64,000 bases of DNA. Source: Acidobacteria bacterium Ga0077551. Lineage in GTDB: Bacteria; Pseudomonadota; Alphaproteobacteria; Caulobacterales; Hyphomonadaceae. Position 1 is the first letter of the stretch. Every line of letters begins with the position of its first letter. Under the pieces are notes generated by a model. The model did no database searches and had not been told where the DNA came from. It was given only the letters and a program-made list of their open reading frames with translations. Position numbers and translations under genes: made by a program. Below, one piece after another: positions 30,061 through 39,086 of this stretch. Location: contig LNFC01000014.1 in assembly GCA_001464545.1 (NCBI GenBank), positions 62,001 through 126,000 on the forward strand, given 5' to 3'.

Positions 30061-31335
30061 ATGAAACGTATCCTTTTCGCGCTTCCCGCGATGATGTTGG
30101 CCGGATGCGCCCCGGCGGCAACGACCGCGCCCGGCGAGGCCGCGACGGCCGAGGCGCCTGCCCTCTCGCCCGCCGAGACGCTGCACCAGAGCCTGATGGT
30201 GCTAGACAGCCACCTCGACACGCCGGCCTACTTCCACACGGCGGAGTACACCTTCTCCAAGCGCGGCAGCTTCGAGGCGGACGGCACCCATGTGGACCTG
30301 CCGCGCATGAACGAAGGCGGGCTGGACGGCGGGTTCTGGGTGATCTTCACGACGCAGGGTCCGCTCGATGATGCCTCCCTGAATGCGGCGCGCACGGCGG
30401 CAATCCTCCGCCAGATTTCGATCCGCGAACTGGCGGCGAAATATGCCAATGACGTGGAGCTTGCCTTCACCGCCGCCGACGCCGAGCGCATCTTTGCCAG
30501 CGGCAAGAAGATCGTGTTCCAGAGCATGGAAAATTCCTATCCGCTCGGGAAGGATGCGACGCTGCTCGAGACATTCTATGTGGGCGGATTGCGGATGGTG
30601 GCGCCGGTGCATTTCCGGAACAATCAGTTCGCGGACAGTGCAACCGATGTGACGGCCATGTTCGGCGGGCTGAGCCCGGCCGGCGAGGAGCTGGTGCGCG
30701 AAGCCAACCGGCTGGGGTTGATCCTCGACGGCTCGCACGCCTCGGACGACAGCGTGCGCGATATGCTGGCACTGTCGACGACGCCGATCATCCTGTCGCA
30801 TTCAGGCCCCAAGGGCGTTTACGACCACCCGCGCAACCTGCCGGATGACCTGCTGAAGGCCATCGCCGACGATGGCGGCGTGATCCAGGTGAACGCTTAT
30901 GGCGCCTATCTTGAAGCGCTGACAGCCTCGCCCGAACGCCTGGCCGCGATTGCCGCGCTGGACGCCGAATACGGAACCGACACGTCCACTATGACGCCGG
31001 AGACGATCGCCGCGTACCGCGCGGCGCGCGATGAGATGGACAAGAATTTCCCGCCGCCGAGATCAACCTTCGAGAAGTTCATGGAGCATCTGCTCTACAC
31101 GCTGGAACTTGTCGGACCGGACCATGTCGGGATCGGCGCGGACTGGGACGGCGGCGGCGGCGTGGACGGGATGACGGACATCACGGACCTTCCGAAGATC
31201 ACGGCGGCGCTGCTGGAGGCCGGATATTCGGAAGACGATCTCGCCAAGATCTGGGGCGGCAACATGCTGCGCCTGATGCGCGCGGCTGAGGCGGCGAAGA
31301 CGGCGACCATCTCGTCTCCCGTTCCGCTAAATTAG
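30061..31335 (+). CDS. M19 membrane dipeptidase family lipoprotein
   Basis: A zinc dipeptidase-like (renal dipeptidase, M19) enzyme anchored as a lipoprotein. The 424-residue chain starts MKRILFALPAMMLAGC, with a lipobox LAGC (cysteine at 16). The metal-binding motif LDSHLDTP is near residue 48, and later landmarks are ILSHSGPKGVYDHPRNLPDD and GPDHVGIGADWDGGGG. Natural substrates are not evident. The start at 30061 is chosen because it opens the signal peptide; an upstream ATG at 30049 adds four residues. Confidence 0.92.
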   Translation: MKRILFALPAMMLAGCAPAATTAPGEAATAEAPALSPAETLHQSLMVLDSHLDTPAYFHTAEYTFSKRGSFEADGTHVDLPRMNEGGLDGGFWVIFTTQGPLDDASLNAARTAAILRQISIRELAAKYANDVELAFTAADAERIFASGKKIVFQSMENSYPLGKDATLLETFYVGGLRMVAPVHFRNNQFADSATDVTAMFGGLSPAGEELVREANRLGLILDGSHASDDSVRDMLALSTTPIILSHSGPKGVYDHPRNLPDDLLKAIADDGGVIQVNAYGAYLEALTASPERLAAIAALDAEYGTDTSTMTPETIAAYRAARDEMDKNFPPPRSTFEKFMEHLLYTLELVGPDHVGIGADWDGGGGVDGMTDITDLPKITAALLEAGYSEDDLAKIWGGNMLRLMRAAEAAKTATISSPVPLN

Positions 31336-31422
31336 GGCCGGGCGCGGCTTGCCGCGCGGGCATGGATTGATCTCTCGGAGGCGGGCGCGAACACTGCGCC
31401 GGCAGAATGGGAGACTCCGCAC

Positions 31423-32166
31423 ATGACCAGTCCGTATTTCGATCTCACGGGAAAAGTGGCGCTGGTGACCGGCGGCAGCCGCGGGTTGGGCTACCAGATG
31501 GTCAAGGCGTTGGCCGAGCACGGCGCCGACATCATCGTCGCCAGCCGGAAGCTGGACGCATGCGAGGCGGTGGCGGAAGAAGTACGCGCGCTGGGCCGGA
31601 AAGCCTATGCCCATGCGGCGCATTGCGGCCGGTGGGAGGATATCGATGCCCTCATCGAGGCATCTTACGCAAAGTTCGGCAAGGTGGACATCCTCGTCAA
31701 CAATGCCGGCTCCGGCCCGCGCATGGCGAGCCATGAGGTGACCGAGAGCCTGTTCGACAGCGTGCTGAACCTGAACTTCAAGGGCCCGTTCCGGCTGGCG
31801 AGCCAGGTGGCGAGGCGGATGGCGGAGGGCGAAGGCGGGAGCATAATCAACATTTCGTCGTCGGGCAGCCTGGTGCCCTTGCCGATGGTGGTGCCTTACG
31901 GGTCTGCCAAGGCGGCGCTGAATGCGATGAGCCTGTCGCTGGCGCATGAGTATGCCCCGAAGGTTCGCGTCAACACGATCTGTCCGGGACCGTTCCTGAC
32001 CGATATCTCCAAGGCCTGGCCCGAGGAGATGCGCCAGAGCGCAGACAATGCGATGCGCCGGCCGGGCCTGCCGCACGAGATCATCACGGCGGCGCTGTAT
32101 CTCGCGAGCCCGAGTTCGAGCTTCACCACGGGCTCGCTGCTCCGCGTCGATGGCAGCGCGGCCTGA
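31423..32166 (+). CDS. short-chain dehydrogenase/reductase
   Basis: A 247-residue classical SDR using NAD(P). The cofactor loop is VTGGSRGLGYQM, NNAG is present in ILVNNAGSGPRM, and the catalytic Ser, Tyr and Lys fall in SIINISSSGSLVP and YGSAKAALN. ICPGPFLTDISKAWP follows. The substrate is unknown. GGGAG precedes the ATG. It follows the dipeptidase gene by 87 nt on the same strand. Confidence 0.93.
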   Translation: MTSPYFDLTGKVALVTGGSRGLGYQMVKALAEHGADIIVASRKLDACEAVAEEVRALGRKAYAHAAHCGRWEDIDALIEASYAKFGKVDILVNNAGSGPRMASHEVTESLFDSVLNLNFKGPFRLASQVARRMAEGEGGSIINISSSGSLVPLPMVVPYGSAKAALNAMSLSLAHEYAPKVRVNTICPGPFLTDISKAWPEEMRQSADNAMRRPGLPHEIITAALYLASPSSSFTTGSLLRVDGSAA

Positions 32167-32215
32167 GGCCATCTGAAATATGATCCGGTCCCCTTGCGGG
32201 TATCCCTTCGTGTTT

Positions 32216-32238
32216 GTAGTGATACATTATTACATTAC
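32216..32238. promoter_or_regulatory. candidate Zur box upstream of a zinc-type TonB receptor
   Basis: An imperfect 23-bp palindrome, GTAGTGATACA and TATTACATTAC around a central T. By eye it matches the enterobacterial Zur consensus (GAAATGTTATA, N, TATAACATTTC) at about 16 of 22 positions. It ends 13 nt before the receptor's ATG, where a zinc-loaded repressor would block initiation. The match to alphaproteobacterial Zur sites is an inference. Confidence 0.6.
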
Positions 32239-32251
32239 CAAGGATCCTCCC

Positions 32252-34351
32252 ATGAAACGCGTACTGATGGCGACAGCCGTGTCCACCCATGCCTTGCTTG
32301 GCGCTGCTTTTGCGCAGGAAGCGGAAGCGCCGCGCAGGCTCGAGCCGGTGATGATCACCTCCGCGCCGGGCCCGGACCGCGCCAGCGACGAACTGATCGG
32401 CAATGCGACGGCGCTGGAGCGCGACGACATCGTGCGGGATCTTTCCTCCACACTGGGTGACACGCTGGCGGGCGAGCCGGGCATCACCTCGACCTTCTTC
32501 GGCCAGGGCGCGAGCCGGCCCGTATTGCGCGGCCTTGGCGCCGAACGGGTGCAGGTTCTGACCAACGGGATCGGCGTCATCGACGTATCGGCAGCGAGCC
32601 CCGACCACCAGGTGACGGCGGACGGCATTGATGCCGACAAGATCGAGATCCTGCGCGGGCCGGCGGCCCTCGCCTATGGCGGCCAGGCGATTGGCGGCGT
32701 GGTCAACGTGATTGACGGCCTGATTTCGGAAAGCCTGCCTGAAGCGACCGTCTCGGGCGATGCGTTCGGCGCCTATAACAGCGTGAATGAGGGCACCGAA
32801 CTTGCGGGCCGCGCGAAATTCGTGACCGGCCCCATCGTATTTGCCGTGACCGCGTCGCAGCGCGATTTCGGCAATTACGATGTACCCGGATTTGTGGAAT
32901 CGGCCCGCCTGCGCGCGCTGGAGGAAGCTGAAGAGCCGGAAGTACCCGGCGAAGAGCATGAGGAGTCCATCGGCCAGGTGGAAAATTCCCATCTTGATAC
33001 CGAGACCTATGGCGCGGGCCTCTCCTGGGTGGGCGACAGGGGCTTTGCCGGTATCGCAATCCGCAGCCAGCAGGCGACCTATGGATTGCCGGGCCATGCG
33101 CATGAAGAGGAAGCCCCTGCACCGGGCGATCCGCCGGCAGAGGAAGAACTTCCGTTCATCGGCCTTGAGCAGACCCGCTACGACTTCCGGGCCGGCCTGA
33201 ACCTAGATGGCGCTGTCCTCAAGCGGGTGACCGGTTCTGTCGCGCTGGCCGATTATACGCATACGGAGTTTGAGGGCCCAGGCGAGCCCGGCACCCTGTT
33301 CGAAACGAGCGGTATTGAAGCGCGCGCCGAAATCGATCACGAGATCGCCGGATTTCAAGGCGCCTTCGGACTGCAGCTGCTTGACAAGGAACTGTTCACC
33401 GAGGGCGACGAGGCCTTCATCACGCCGACAGACACCCGGTCGGTGGCGGTGTTCCTGTACGAAGCGCGCGAATGGGACAGCGGTTTCGGCGTCGAGGGCG
33501 GCCTGCGGGCGGAGCGGCTGAAGCATGACAATTCCATCGCAGGCGAGGCTGAATTTGACTTGTTCGGCGCCTCCGCAGGCCTTCATCAGCACACGGAGTC
33601 CGGCTACTTCATGGGCGTGCAGATCAGCTATACAGAACGCGCGCCGAACGAGAGCGAACTGTTTGCCTTCGGACCGCACCTAGCAACTTCGCAGTTTGAA
33701 GTTGGCGATCTGGGCCTCGAGAAAGAACGCGGCCTCAATCTCGAAGGCACGCTGCGCTGGAAAAATGACTGGCTCTCGCTGGGCGTGAACGTCTTCACGA
33801 CCAAATTCTCCGACTTCATCTTCCTGACCCCCGGCACCATCGATGAAGGCTTGGGCCCGGTTGACGAAGCGGACGGTCTGCCGGTCTTCGTGTTCGCGCA
33901 GGATGACGCCACCTTCACGGGCGGTGAACTCTATGGCGAAGCCCTGTTCGACGATGGCCTTCTGGGCGCGAACTGGACGGTCAAGGGCGGGCTCGATTTC
34001 GTCAATGCGGAGCTGGACAACAACGGCAACGTGCCCTTCGTGCCGCCGCTGCGCCTCACGGCGGAAGCCGATGCCGAATGGGGCCTGCTTGAACTTGGCG
34101 CTGGCCTGGAATGGGCGGGCGATCAGGACGAGACGGGCGCCGGGCAGCTGCCGACCGATGGCTACACGCTGGTCAACCTGCGCGGCGCGCTGAACCTTTC
34201 CGAGCTCGGCATCGGCGCAGACGGCACGCAGGTCTTTGTGGAAGTGCGCAACGCAACCGACGAGGAAGCGCGCGTGTCCACGTCCGTGCTCAAGGATCTG
34301 CTGCCCCTGCCCGGCCGGAACGTGCGCGCGGGACTGCGCCTGACGTTCTGA
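32252..34351 (+). CDS. ZnuD-like TonB-dependent receptor (probable zinc uptake)
   Basis: A 699-residue outer-membrane TonB-dependent receptor. A signal peptide (MKRVLMATAVSTHALLGAAFA) precedes the TonB box region LEPVMITSAP and the plug (GASRPVLRGLGAERVQVLTNG, KIEILRGPAALAYGGQAIGGVVNV). The barrel ends in the usual aromatic residue, LRLTF. Its loops match the zinc receptor ZnuD: PGEEHEESIGQVENSH and QATYGLPGHAHEEEAP, rich in His and Glu. AAGGA precedes the ATG at 32252. A Zur-like box lies directly upstream, which fits derepression under zinc starvation. Its stop is back to back with that of pxpC (TGATCA). Confidence 0.88.
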   Translation: MKRVLMATAVSTHALLGAAFAQEAEAPRRLEPVMITSAPGPDRASDELIGNATALERDDIVRDLSSTLGDTLAGEPGITSTFFGQGASRPVLRGLGAERVQVLTNGIGVIDVSAASPDHQVTADGIDADKIEILRGPAALAYGGQAIGGVVNVIDGLISESLPEATVSGDAFGAYNSVNEGTELAGRAKFVTGPIVFAVTASQRDFGNYDVPGFVESARLRALEEAEEPEVPGEEHEESIGQVENSHLDTETYGAGLSWVGDRGFAGIAIRSQQATYGLPGHAHEEEAPAPGDPPAEEELPFIGLEQTRYDFRAGLNLDGAVLKRVTGSVALADYTHTEFEGPGEPGTLFETSGIEARAEIDHEIAGFQGAFGLQLLDKELFTEGDEAFITPTDTRSVAVFLYEAREWDSGFGVEGGLRAERLKHDNSIAGEAEFDLFGASAGLHQHTESGYFMGVQISYTERAPNESELFAFGPHLATSQFEVGDLGLEKERGLNLEGTLRWKNDWLSLGVNVFTTKFSDFIFLTPGTIDEGLGPVDEADGLPVFVFAQDDATFTGGELYGEALFDDGLLGANWTVKGGLDFVNAELDNNGNVPFVPPLRLTAEADAEWGLLELGAGLEWAGDQDETGAGQLPTDGYTLVNLRGALNLSELGIGADGTQVFVEVRNATDEEARVSTSVLKDLLPLPGRNVRAGLRLTF

Positions 34352-35278
34352 TCAGAGGCGAAAGTCCGGCAGCCAGGCTTGCAGCAGCGCCTGCTTGGCA
34401 AGCAGGGCCTCCTCGGCTTGCGCCTGTGTGCGCAACAGGAAGCGGACGCTGTCGCCGGGGCGAAGCTGGCCGAGAAGGTGCCGGTCGGCGCGGATCACCT
34501 GCAGGACATGCGGATAGCCGCCCGTGGTCTGACCGTCTGGGAGCAGAAGAAATCCGCGTCCCTGCGGCGTTACCTGCAAGGCGCCGGGGAACACGGCGGA
34601 ACTGGGCCGCAAGCTCGAAGCGCCGAGCGCCGGGAAATCGCCGTCGATCTCCACGCCCATCCGGCTGAGGCGCGGCGTGACATGGAAGACAGCGCTGGCG
34701 AAGGTGTCCGCGCTGTCCGGCATATCCGGGCCGGCGACGACGCGCAGGGCGTAGGCTGCGGCGGTCGGCAGCTTCAACGCCTCCGGCGTAGTCAGTTGCG
34801 GCACCGGGCTCGCCGCGCTTATCTGCAGGACATCGCCCTTCTGCAACGCCCGGCCCTCACGGCCCCCGATCCTGGCTGGCAGGTAAGTCGACGCAGAGCC
34901 GAGGAAGTCCTCCGCCGGCAGATGACCGGCGACGGCCAGATAGAGGCGCGCGCCAGTGTGTGCGGGGCCGATCGCGAGCGTTTCACCGGAGGCGATACTC
35001 AAGGTGGCATGCATCGGCGAGGCGAGGCCGCCAGCCTGGAGATCGGCGATGGCACCCGTGACGGCGACTTGGACGGCATCGGCGGCTCGGAAGGACGCTG
35101 GCCCGAACGCAATTTCAAGGCACGCGGCCCCGGAGGGCTTGCCGACGAGGCGGTTTGCCAGCGCCATCGACACGGGATCTGCCGGACCGCTGGCCGGGAC
35201 GCCGGCATGGCGCAGGCCTTTGCGCGGCGCGGCTTGAACCGTACACTGAACGCCGGGCTCCAGGATACGCAGCGTCAC
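34352..35278 (-). CDS. pxpC: 5-oxoprolinase subunit PxpC (biotin-dependent carboxyltransferase family)
   Basis: One of three proteins that together hydrolyse 5-oxoproline to glutamate with ATP. The 308-residue protein belongs to the KipA/AHS2 family: GLRHAGVPASGPADPVSMALANRLVGK is at the start (two overlapping parts), with LTTPEALKL-like and FLLLPDGQTTGGYPH segments later. The GTG start at 35278 overlaps the pxpB stop (GTGA). It is last in the run DUF2891-NRAMP-pxpA-pxpB-pxpC. Confidence 0.92.
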   Translation of the reverse strand: MTLRILEPGVQCTVQAAPRKGLRHAGVPASGPADPVSMALANRLVGKPSGAACLEIAFGPASFRAADAVQVAVTGAIADLQAGGLASPMHATLSIASGETLAIGPAHTGARLYLAVAGHLPAEDFLGSASTYLPARIGGREGRALQKGDVLQISAASPVPQLTTPEALKLPTAAAYALRVVAGPDMPDSADTFASAVFHVTPRLSRMGVEIDGDFPALGASSLRPSSAVFPGALQVTPQGRGFLLLPDGQTTGGYPHVLQVIRADRHLLGQLRPGDSVRFLLRTQAQAEEALLAKQALLQAWLPDFRL

Positions 35279-35916
35279 GGCGGGGCTGCCTGCCGGATGA
35301 CAACCTCATCCCCGGGTGCCATCAGGAAGGGGTCGGTGCGGGCGCGATCAAACAGCGGCGCCAGGACGCGGCCCACGATCGGCCAGCCGCCCGGGCCTTC
35401 CAGCGCGTAGAGGCCCACCTGCCCGGTGATCAGGCCGATGGAGCCGGCCGCGACCCTGGCCCGGGGATTGGCCAGACGTTCGGAAACGAGCGCCGAATCG
35501 AGCCCGGTCAGGTAAGCGAAGCCCGGCGTGAAGCCGAGCATGTCCACACGGAATGTCTGGTGCTCGAGAGTATGGATGATCTGCTCTTCGGTCTTCCCGA
35601 GACGCGCTGCCAGCGCGGCAAGGTCCGGACCGGCCTCGCCGCCGAACACGGCGTCCAGAACGTGCCGGCGCCGGCCGCGTGGCGGCGTTGCACCCAGTGT
35701 CTGCAAAGCCACCCCAAGCCTCACTTGCGCATCGCCGAGCCGTTCCGCATGCGGATCGAAGCCTACGGTCAGATCGAGCTTGCCAGGGACAATCTCGGTC
35801 CAGCCTGAAAAGGTACTGAGATGCTCCGCAAGCGCGTGCCGGATATCGCCCGCGCCGCACAGGATCCGAAGCGCGTCATCACCGCAGGCGACGACCTCAA
35901 AGCGCGGCGCTGTCAT
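35275..35916 (-). CDS. pxpB: 5-oxoprolinase subunit PxpB
   Basis: The KipI/AHS1-family partner of PxpC, 213 residues. The family core is FRVDMLGFTPGFAYLTGLD, followed by AAGSIGLITGQVGLYALEGPGGWPIVGRV in overlapping parts. In Bacillus the related KipI is a kinase inhibitor, but with pxpA and pxpC beside it 5-oxoproline hydrolysis is the better call. It overlaps both neighbours by 4 nt. Confidence 0.92.
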   Translation of the reverse strand: MTAPRFEVVACGDDALRILCGAGDIRHALAEHLSTFSGWTEIVPGKLDLTVGFDPHAERLGDAQVRLGVALQTLGATPPRGRRRHVLDAVFGGEAGPDLAALAARLGKTEEQIIHTLEHQTFRVDMLGFTPGFAYLTGLDSALVSERLANPRARVAAGSIGLITGQVGLYALEGPGGWPIVGRVLAPLFDRARTDPFLMAPGDEVVIRQAAPP

Positions 35917-36665
35917 GCGCGCACCTCGATGCCCGCGGCTTCGAGCCCGGTCCGGATCGCGGCGGCATGGTCCGCGGCGCCCGGCGTATCGCTGTGCAGG
36001 CAGAGCGTCTGGATCGGCAGGCGCAGCGTACCGCCGCCACGTACGGTGACGGTGCCGGACTGCGCAAACGAAAGGGCCTGCGCGAGGACCTCCGCGCCCT
36101 CCACGATCACGGCGCCGGGAACGCTGCGCGGCGTCAGCGCGCCATCCGGTTCGTAGCTGCGGTCTGCAAAGCCTTCCGCCAGAAACCGCAAACCGGCCGC
36201 CTGCGCGGCCGTGTCCATTGCGGAGTTTGGCGGCCCGACCAGTTCGTGGATGCCGGCTTTGACCGCCGCGCCCGCTACCAGCTTTGCCAGAGCCTTTTCC
36301 TTTGCGGCATCATTGTACAAAGCGCCGTGCGCTTTCAGGTGGACCACTGGCACACCCGCGCTTTTCGCGATCTCCAGCAAGCGGCGCACCTGCGCTTCCA
36401 GCGACGCCGCAAGATCCGCAGGTGCCATCGTCAGGCTGCGACGCCCGAAGTGTTCCAAATCCGGATAGGACGGATGCGCGCCGATCTGTACACGGTGTTT
36501 TTTCGCCACCTCGACCGTACGGCGCATGCTGTCGTCGTCACCGGCATGGCCGCCGCAGGCCACATTGCAGCGCGTGACCACGCGCAGCATCGCGGCGTCG
36601 AGCGCCCGGCCCGCTTCGCCGGGCAGTTCGCCAAGGTCTGCGTTCAGGCAGATAGAGCGGCTCAT
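35913..36665 (-). CDS. pxpA: 5-oxoprolinase subunit PxpA (LamB/YcsF family)
   Basis: The TIM-barrel-like subunit that with PxpB and PxpC forms the prokaryotic ATP-dependent 5-oxoprolinase. The 250-residue chain shows ICLNADLGELPGEAG, RCNVACGGHAGDD, IGAHPSYPDLEHFGRR and VHLKAHGALYNDAA. The correct start is MSRSICLNADLG at 36665, overlapping the NRAMP-like gene stop as ATGA; a longer open frame to 36971 lies over that gene in another frame. Confidence 0.94.
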   Translation of the reverse strand: MSRSICLNADLGELPGEAGRALDAAMLRVVTRCNVACGGHAGDDDSMRRTVEVAKKHRVQIGAHPSYPDLEHFGRRSLTMAPADLAASLEAQVRRLLEIAKSAGVPVVHLKAHGALYNDAAKEKALAKLVAGAAVKAGIHELVGPPNSAMDTAAQAAGLRFLAEGFADRSYEPDGALTPRSVPGAVIVEGAEVLAQALSFAQSGTVTVRGGGTLRLPIQTLCLHSDTPGAADHAAAIRTGLEAAGIEVRA

Positions 36666-37870
36666 GGCCAGATACCTGCTGCCCGCAGGATCAGCCGCGC
36701 GCCCAGCCCGATCGTGACCAGCAGGACCGTGCCGCCGAGCAGATTCTGTAATGGCGTATTCACATGGTCTCCCAGCAGGCTGCGCCGGTTCATCGCGACC
36801 AGCAGGAAGATGGCGACCGCCGGCAGCAGGATGCCGTTCGCCACCTGCGCCGTCAGGATGACCGTCAACGGATTGAATCCGAGCATCGCAATGCCGGTGC
36901 CCGTCAGCAGCACGATCAGTGCAACAGCCCGGAACACGGTGCCCCGCGGCGGCTGGCGGGAGAGTTCGCACACGGCATAGGCAGCGGCCATGGGCGCCGT
37001 GATGGCGGAGCTGAGGCCGGCGGCGAGCAGGCCGATGCCGACAAGGTAGCGTGCCACGGGACCATAGGCCGGCTCGATGGCCTGCGCGAGGTCTGCGCCG
37101 GACTTGATCGTAAGGCCGGAGGCAAACAGGCTCGCGGCGGCGGTCACCAGGATGAAGATCGAGATCAGGCCGCCGAGGCCCACCGACACCTGCGTATCGC
37201 GCCGGGCCTCCTGCAGCGCTGCTTCATCCCGGCCCGGCCAGCGCTCCCGCGCGGCGGAGGCGTGCAGGAAAAGATTGTAGGGCACGATGGTGGTGCCGAT
37301 CAGGGCGATGGCGGTGAACAGGCTGCCTTCCGGAAGCCGGGGCACGAGGCCGCTGATCAAGGCGCCCATGTCCGGCCGCGTGATCAGGACGCTGCCCGCG
37401 AAGGCGAGGCTCATCAGCACGACGAGCGCAATCAGCACGGCTTCGAGGAGTTTGTAGCTGCTGACCATCAGAAACACGCAGGCCACCAAGGCGAGGACCA
37501 GGATCAGCACCCATCGGTCCGGCCCGCCCGCGCCGAGGATCGCTTCGCCGCCGAGCGAAGCGCCCGTGAGGTTGCCCGCCTGGTAGGCGGCGTTGCCCAT
37601 CGCGAGGGCGACGACGACGAGCCCCGCGACGGCAGCCTTCAGCGCGGGATTGCCCGCCCCGGCCATCAGGGCCTCGCCGAGGCCCCTGCCCGTGACGACG
37701 CCGAGACGCGCTGACATTTCCTGCAGGATGATGGTGGCGGCGGTTGCGAACACCAGCGCCCAGAGGAGTGCGTAGCCGAAATTCGCGCCGGCCAGCGTGC
37801 ACGCCGTCACCGTGCCCGGCCCGATGAAGGCCGCAGTGACCAGTGCGCCGGGGCCGACCGGGAGTTTCAT
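36662..37870 (-). CDS. NRAMP-family transporter lacking the metal-binding motifs
   Basis: A 402-residue protein with about 11 transmembrane segments and clear NRAMP-family sequence (LAGANFGYALLWALVFAT, TTIVPYNLFLHASA). The metal-site residues are changed: the DPGN motif of helix 1 reads GPGT (17-20), and the MPH(N) motif of helix 6 reads VPYN (196-199). The metal-coordinating Asp, Asn, Met and His of true Mn/Fe NRAMPs are thus all absent. Bacillus subtilis has a similar NRAMP-like gene (ycsG) beside ycsF-kipI-kipA. Here it overlaps pxpA by 4 nt and the DUF2891 gene by 4 nt. The likely cargo is 5-oxoproline or a related organic molecule rather than a divalent metal; this is inference. Confidence 0.85.
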   Translation of the reverse strand: MKLPVGPGALVTAAFIGPGTVTACTLAGANFGYALLWALVFATAATIILQEMSARLGVVTGRGLGEALMAGAGNPALKAAVAGLVVVALAMGNAAYQAGNLTGASLGGEAILGAGGPDRWVLILVLALVACVFLMVSSYKLLEAVLIALVVLMSLAFAGSVLITRPDMGALISGLVPRLPEGSLFTAIALIGTTIVPYNLFLHASAARERWPGRDEAALQEARRDTQVSVGLGGLISIFILVTAAASLFASGLTIKSGADLAQAIEPAYGPVARYLVGIGLLAAGLSSAITAPMAAAYAVCELSRQPPRGTVFRAVALIVLLTGTGIAMLGFNPLTVILTAQVANGILLPAVAIFLLVAMNRRSLLGDHVNTPLQNLLGGTVLLVTIGLGARLILRAAGIWP

Positions 37871-39012
37871 TGCGGCGCGATGCCCCTGCGGGTTTCCAGG
37901 TAGGTCGCGAAGCTCGCCAGCCAGTGGCTGCCCGCATAGTGCGCCTCGCTGACGGCGGCGATCCCGGTTTGTTTGTGCACGGACGCCGCTGCCAGCAAGG
38001 CGGGCACGCGCGCGTCGCCGGGCGGCAGGGCGGCGGCGATGCCCTCCAGCGCCCAGGCGCGGGACAGGTTAACGCCGTCAAGGTGTACGAGCTTTCCGTC
38101 GGTCGGATCGAGCACCATGCCGGGTGTCAGCCAGTCAGCTGATCCATCCAGCGGAATCTGCGGCAGGAAAGCCGAGAGCCAGGCCGCATACTCCGCCTGC
38201 GGCATCACGCGGCGCATCAGGTCGGCTTCCATGAGGCAGGGCGAGAGGAAGTCTTCTCCCGAGGGCTCGTAAGCTAGCGGGCAGTTCGTGTCGGCGGCAT
38301 GGAAAGCGAGCACCTTAGCGGCCACCGCCGCGCGGAACTCGCCGTCGCCCGTCGCATCGGCCCAGTCCAGCATCAGGCCGAAGGCGAAGGCCGTCTGGTT
38401 ATGGGTGCCGGCGCGGATGGGGTAGACGAGCTTGGTGAGCCAGTCCAAGGTCTGTGTACGGATGAACGTCTCCAGTGGCGAGAGGGTCTCGACCCAGCCA
38501 GCGGCTTCCGGAAACTCGGCCTCGCGCAGCTCCGTCATCAGCTGCAGGAACCAGGCCGTGCCATAAGGCCGCTCGAAGCTCGCGCGGTCCGCGCCCTGAA
38601 AATAGGCGAGTTCGCCCGCGATGTTCTCTGGCGTGAAACTCTTGCCCAGCGCGTCGAGGATAGCGGCGCGGAACGGCGTGTCGGCGTCGGTGTTCAGGAT
38701 GCGGACCAGCAGCCAATGGCCGTGCACCGAGGAATGCCAGTCATAGCAGCCGTAGAAGGCCGGGTAGAGCTCCCGCGCCGGGCGCGCATCCTCTGCCGAG
38801 TTCAGCACATGGCTGATCTTGTTGGGATATTCCCGGTGGACGCAGGAAAGGGCGAGCGTCGCGAACCGGTCGGTCACCACGCCCTCGCGCGCGTCCGGCA
38901 GGATGATCACGGCGGGGGCTTCTGCAGGCGCCATGGCCTTCTCCTCCGCAGGCGGCGCGCAGGCCGCCAGCAGGCCCAGCGCGGAAACCAGAAGTAATCT
39001 CAAACCACGCAT
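37867..39012 (-). CDS. DUF2891 lipoprotein
   Basis: A 381-residue protein with a lipoprotein signal (LLLVSALGLLAAC, cysteine at 18) followed by a DUF2891 domain: ALSCVHREYPNKISHVLNS, YPAFYGCYDWHSSVHGHWLLVR, and HNQTAFAFGLMLDWA. The fold is probably an alpha/alpha toroid; no activity is established as far as I know. It is the first gene of the pxp operon and overlaps the transporter by 4 nt, which hints at a role in handling the same substrate outside the inner membrane. Confidence 0.88.
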   Translation of the reverse strand: MRGLRLLLVSALGLLAACAPPAEEKAMAPAEAPAVIILPDAREGVVTDRFATLALSCVHREYPNKISHVLNSAEDARPARELYPAFYGCYDWHSSVHGHWLLVRILNTDADTPFRAAILDALGKSFTPENIAGELAYFQGADRASFERPYGTAWFLQLMTELREAEFPEAAGWVETLSPLETFIRTQTLDWLTKLVYPIRAGTHNQTAFAFGLMLDWADATGDGEFRAAVAAKVLAFHAADTNCPLAYEPSGEDFLSPCLMEADLMRRVMPQAEYAAWLSAFLPQIPLDGSADWLTPGMVLDPTDGKLVHLDGVNLSRAWALEGIAAALPPGDARVPALLAAASVHKQTGIAAVSEAHYAGSHWLASFATYLETRRGIAPQ

Positions 39013-39086
39013 CGCCGCCTCACCCCTGAAGATCGCTCCAGGCAGGCGTATCAGGCACAGGGCCCGGGCCGCAAGCGCGCCGGCGA

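Noticed and set aside
34352..35916. Urea amidolyase / allophanate hydrolase or Kip kinase-inhibitor genes
   Set aside because: The AHS1 and AHS2 families fit, but the adjacent pxpA makes 5-oxoprolinase the better assignment.
36662..37870. Standard manganese/iron NRAMP (MntH)
   Set aside because: Both metal-binding motifs are replaced and the operon concerns 5-oxoproline.
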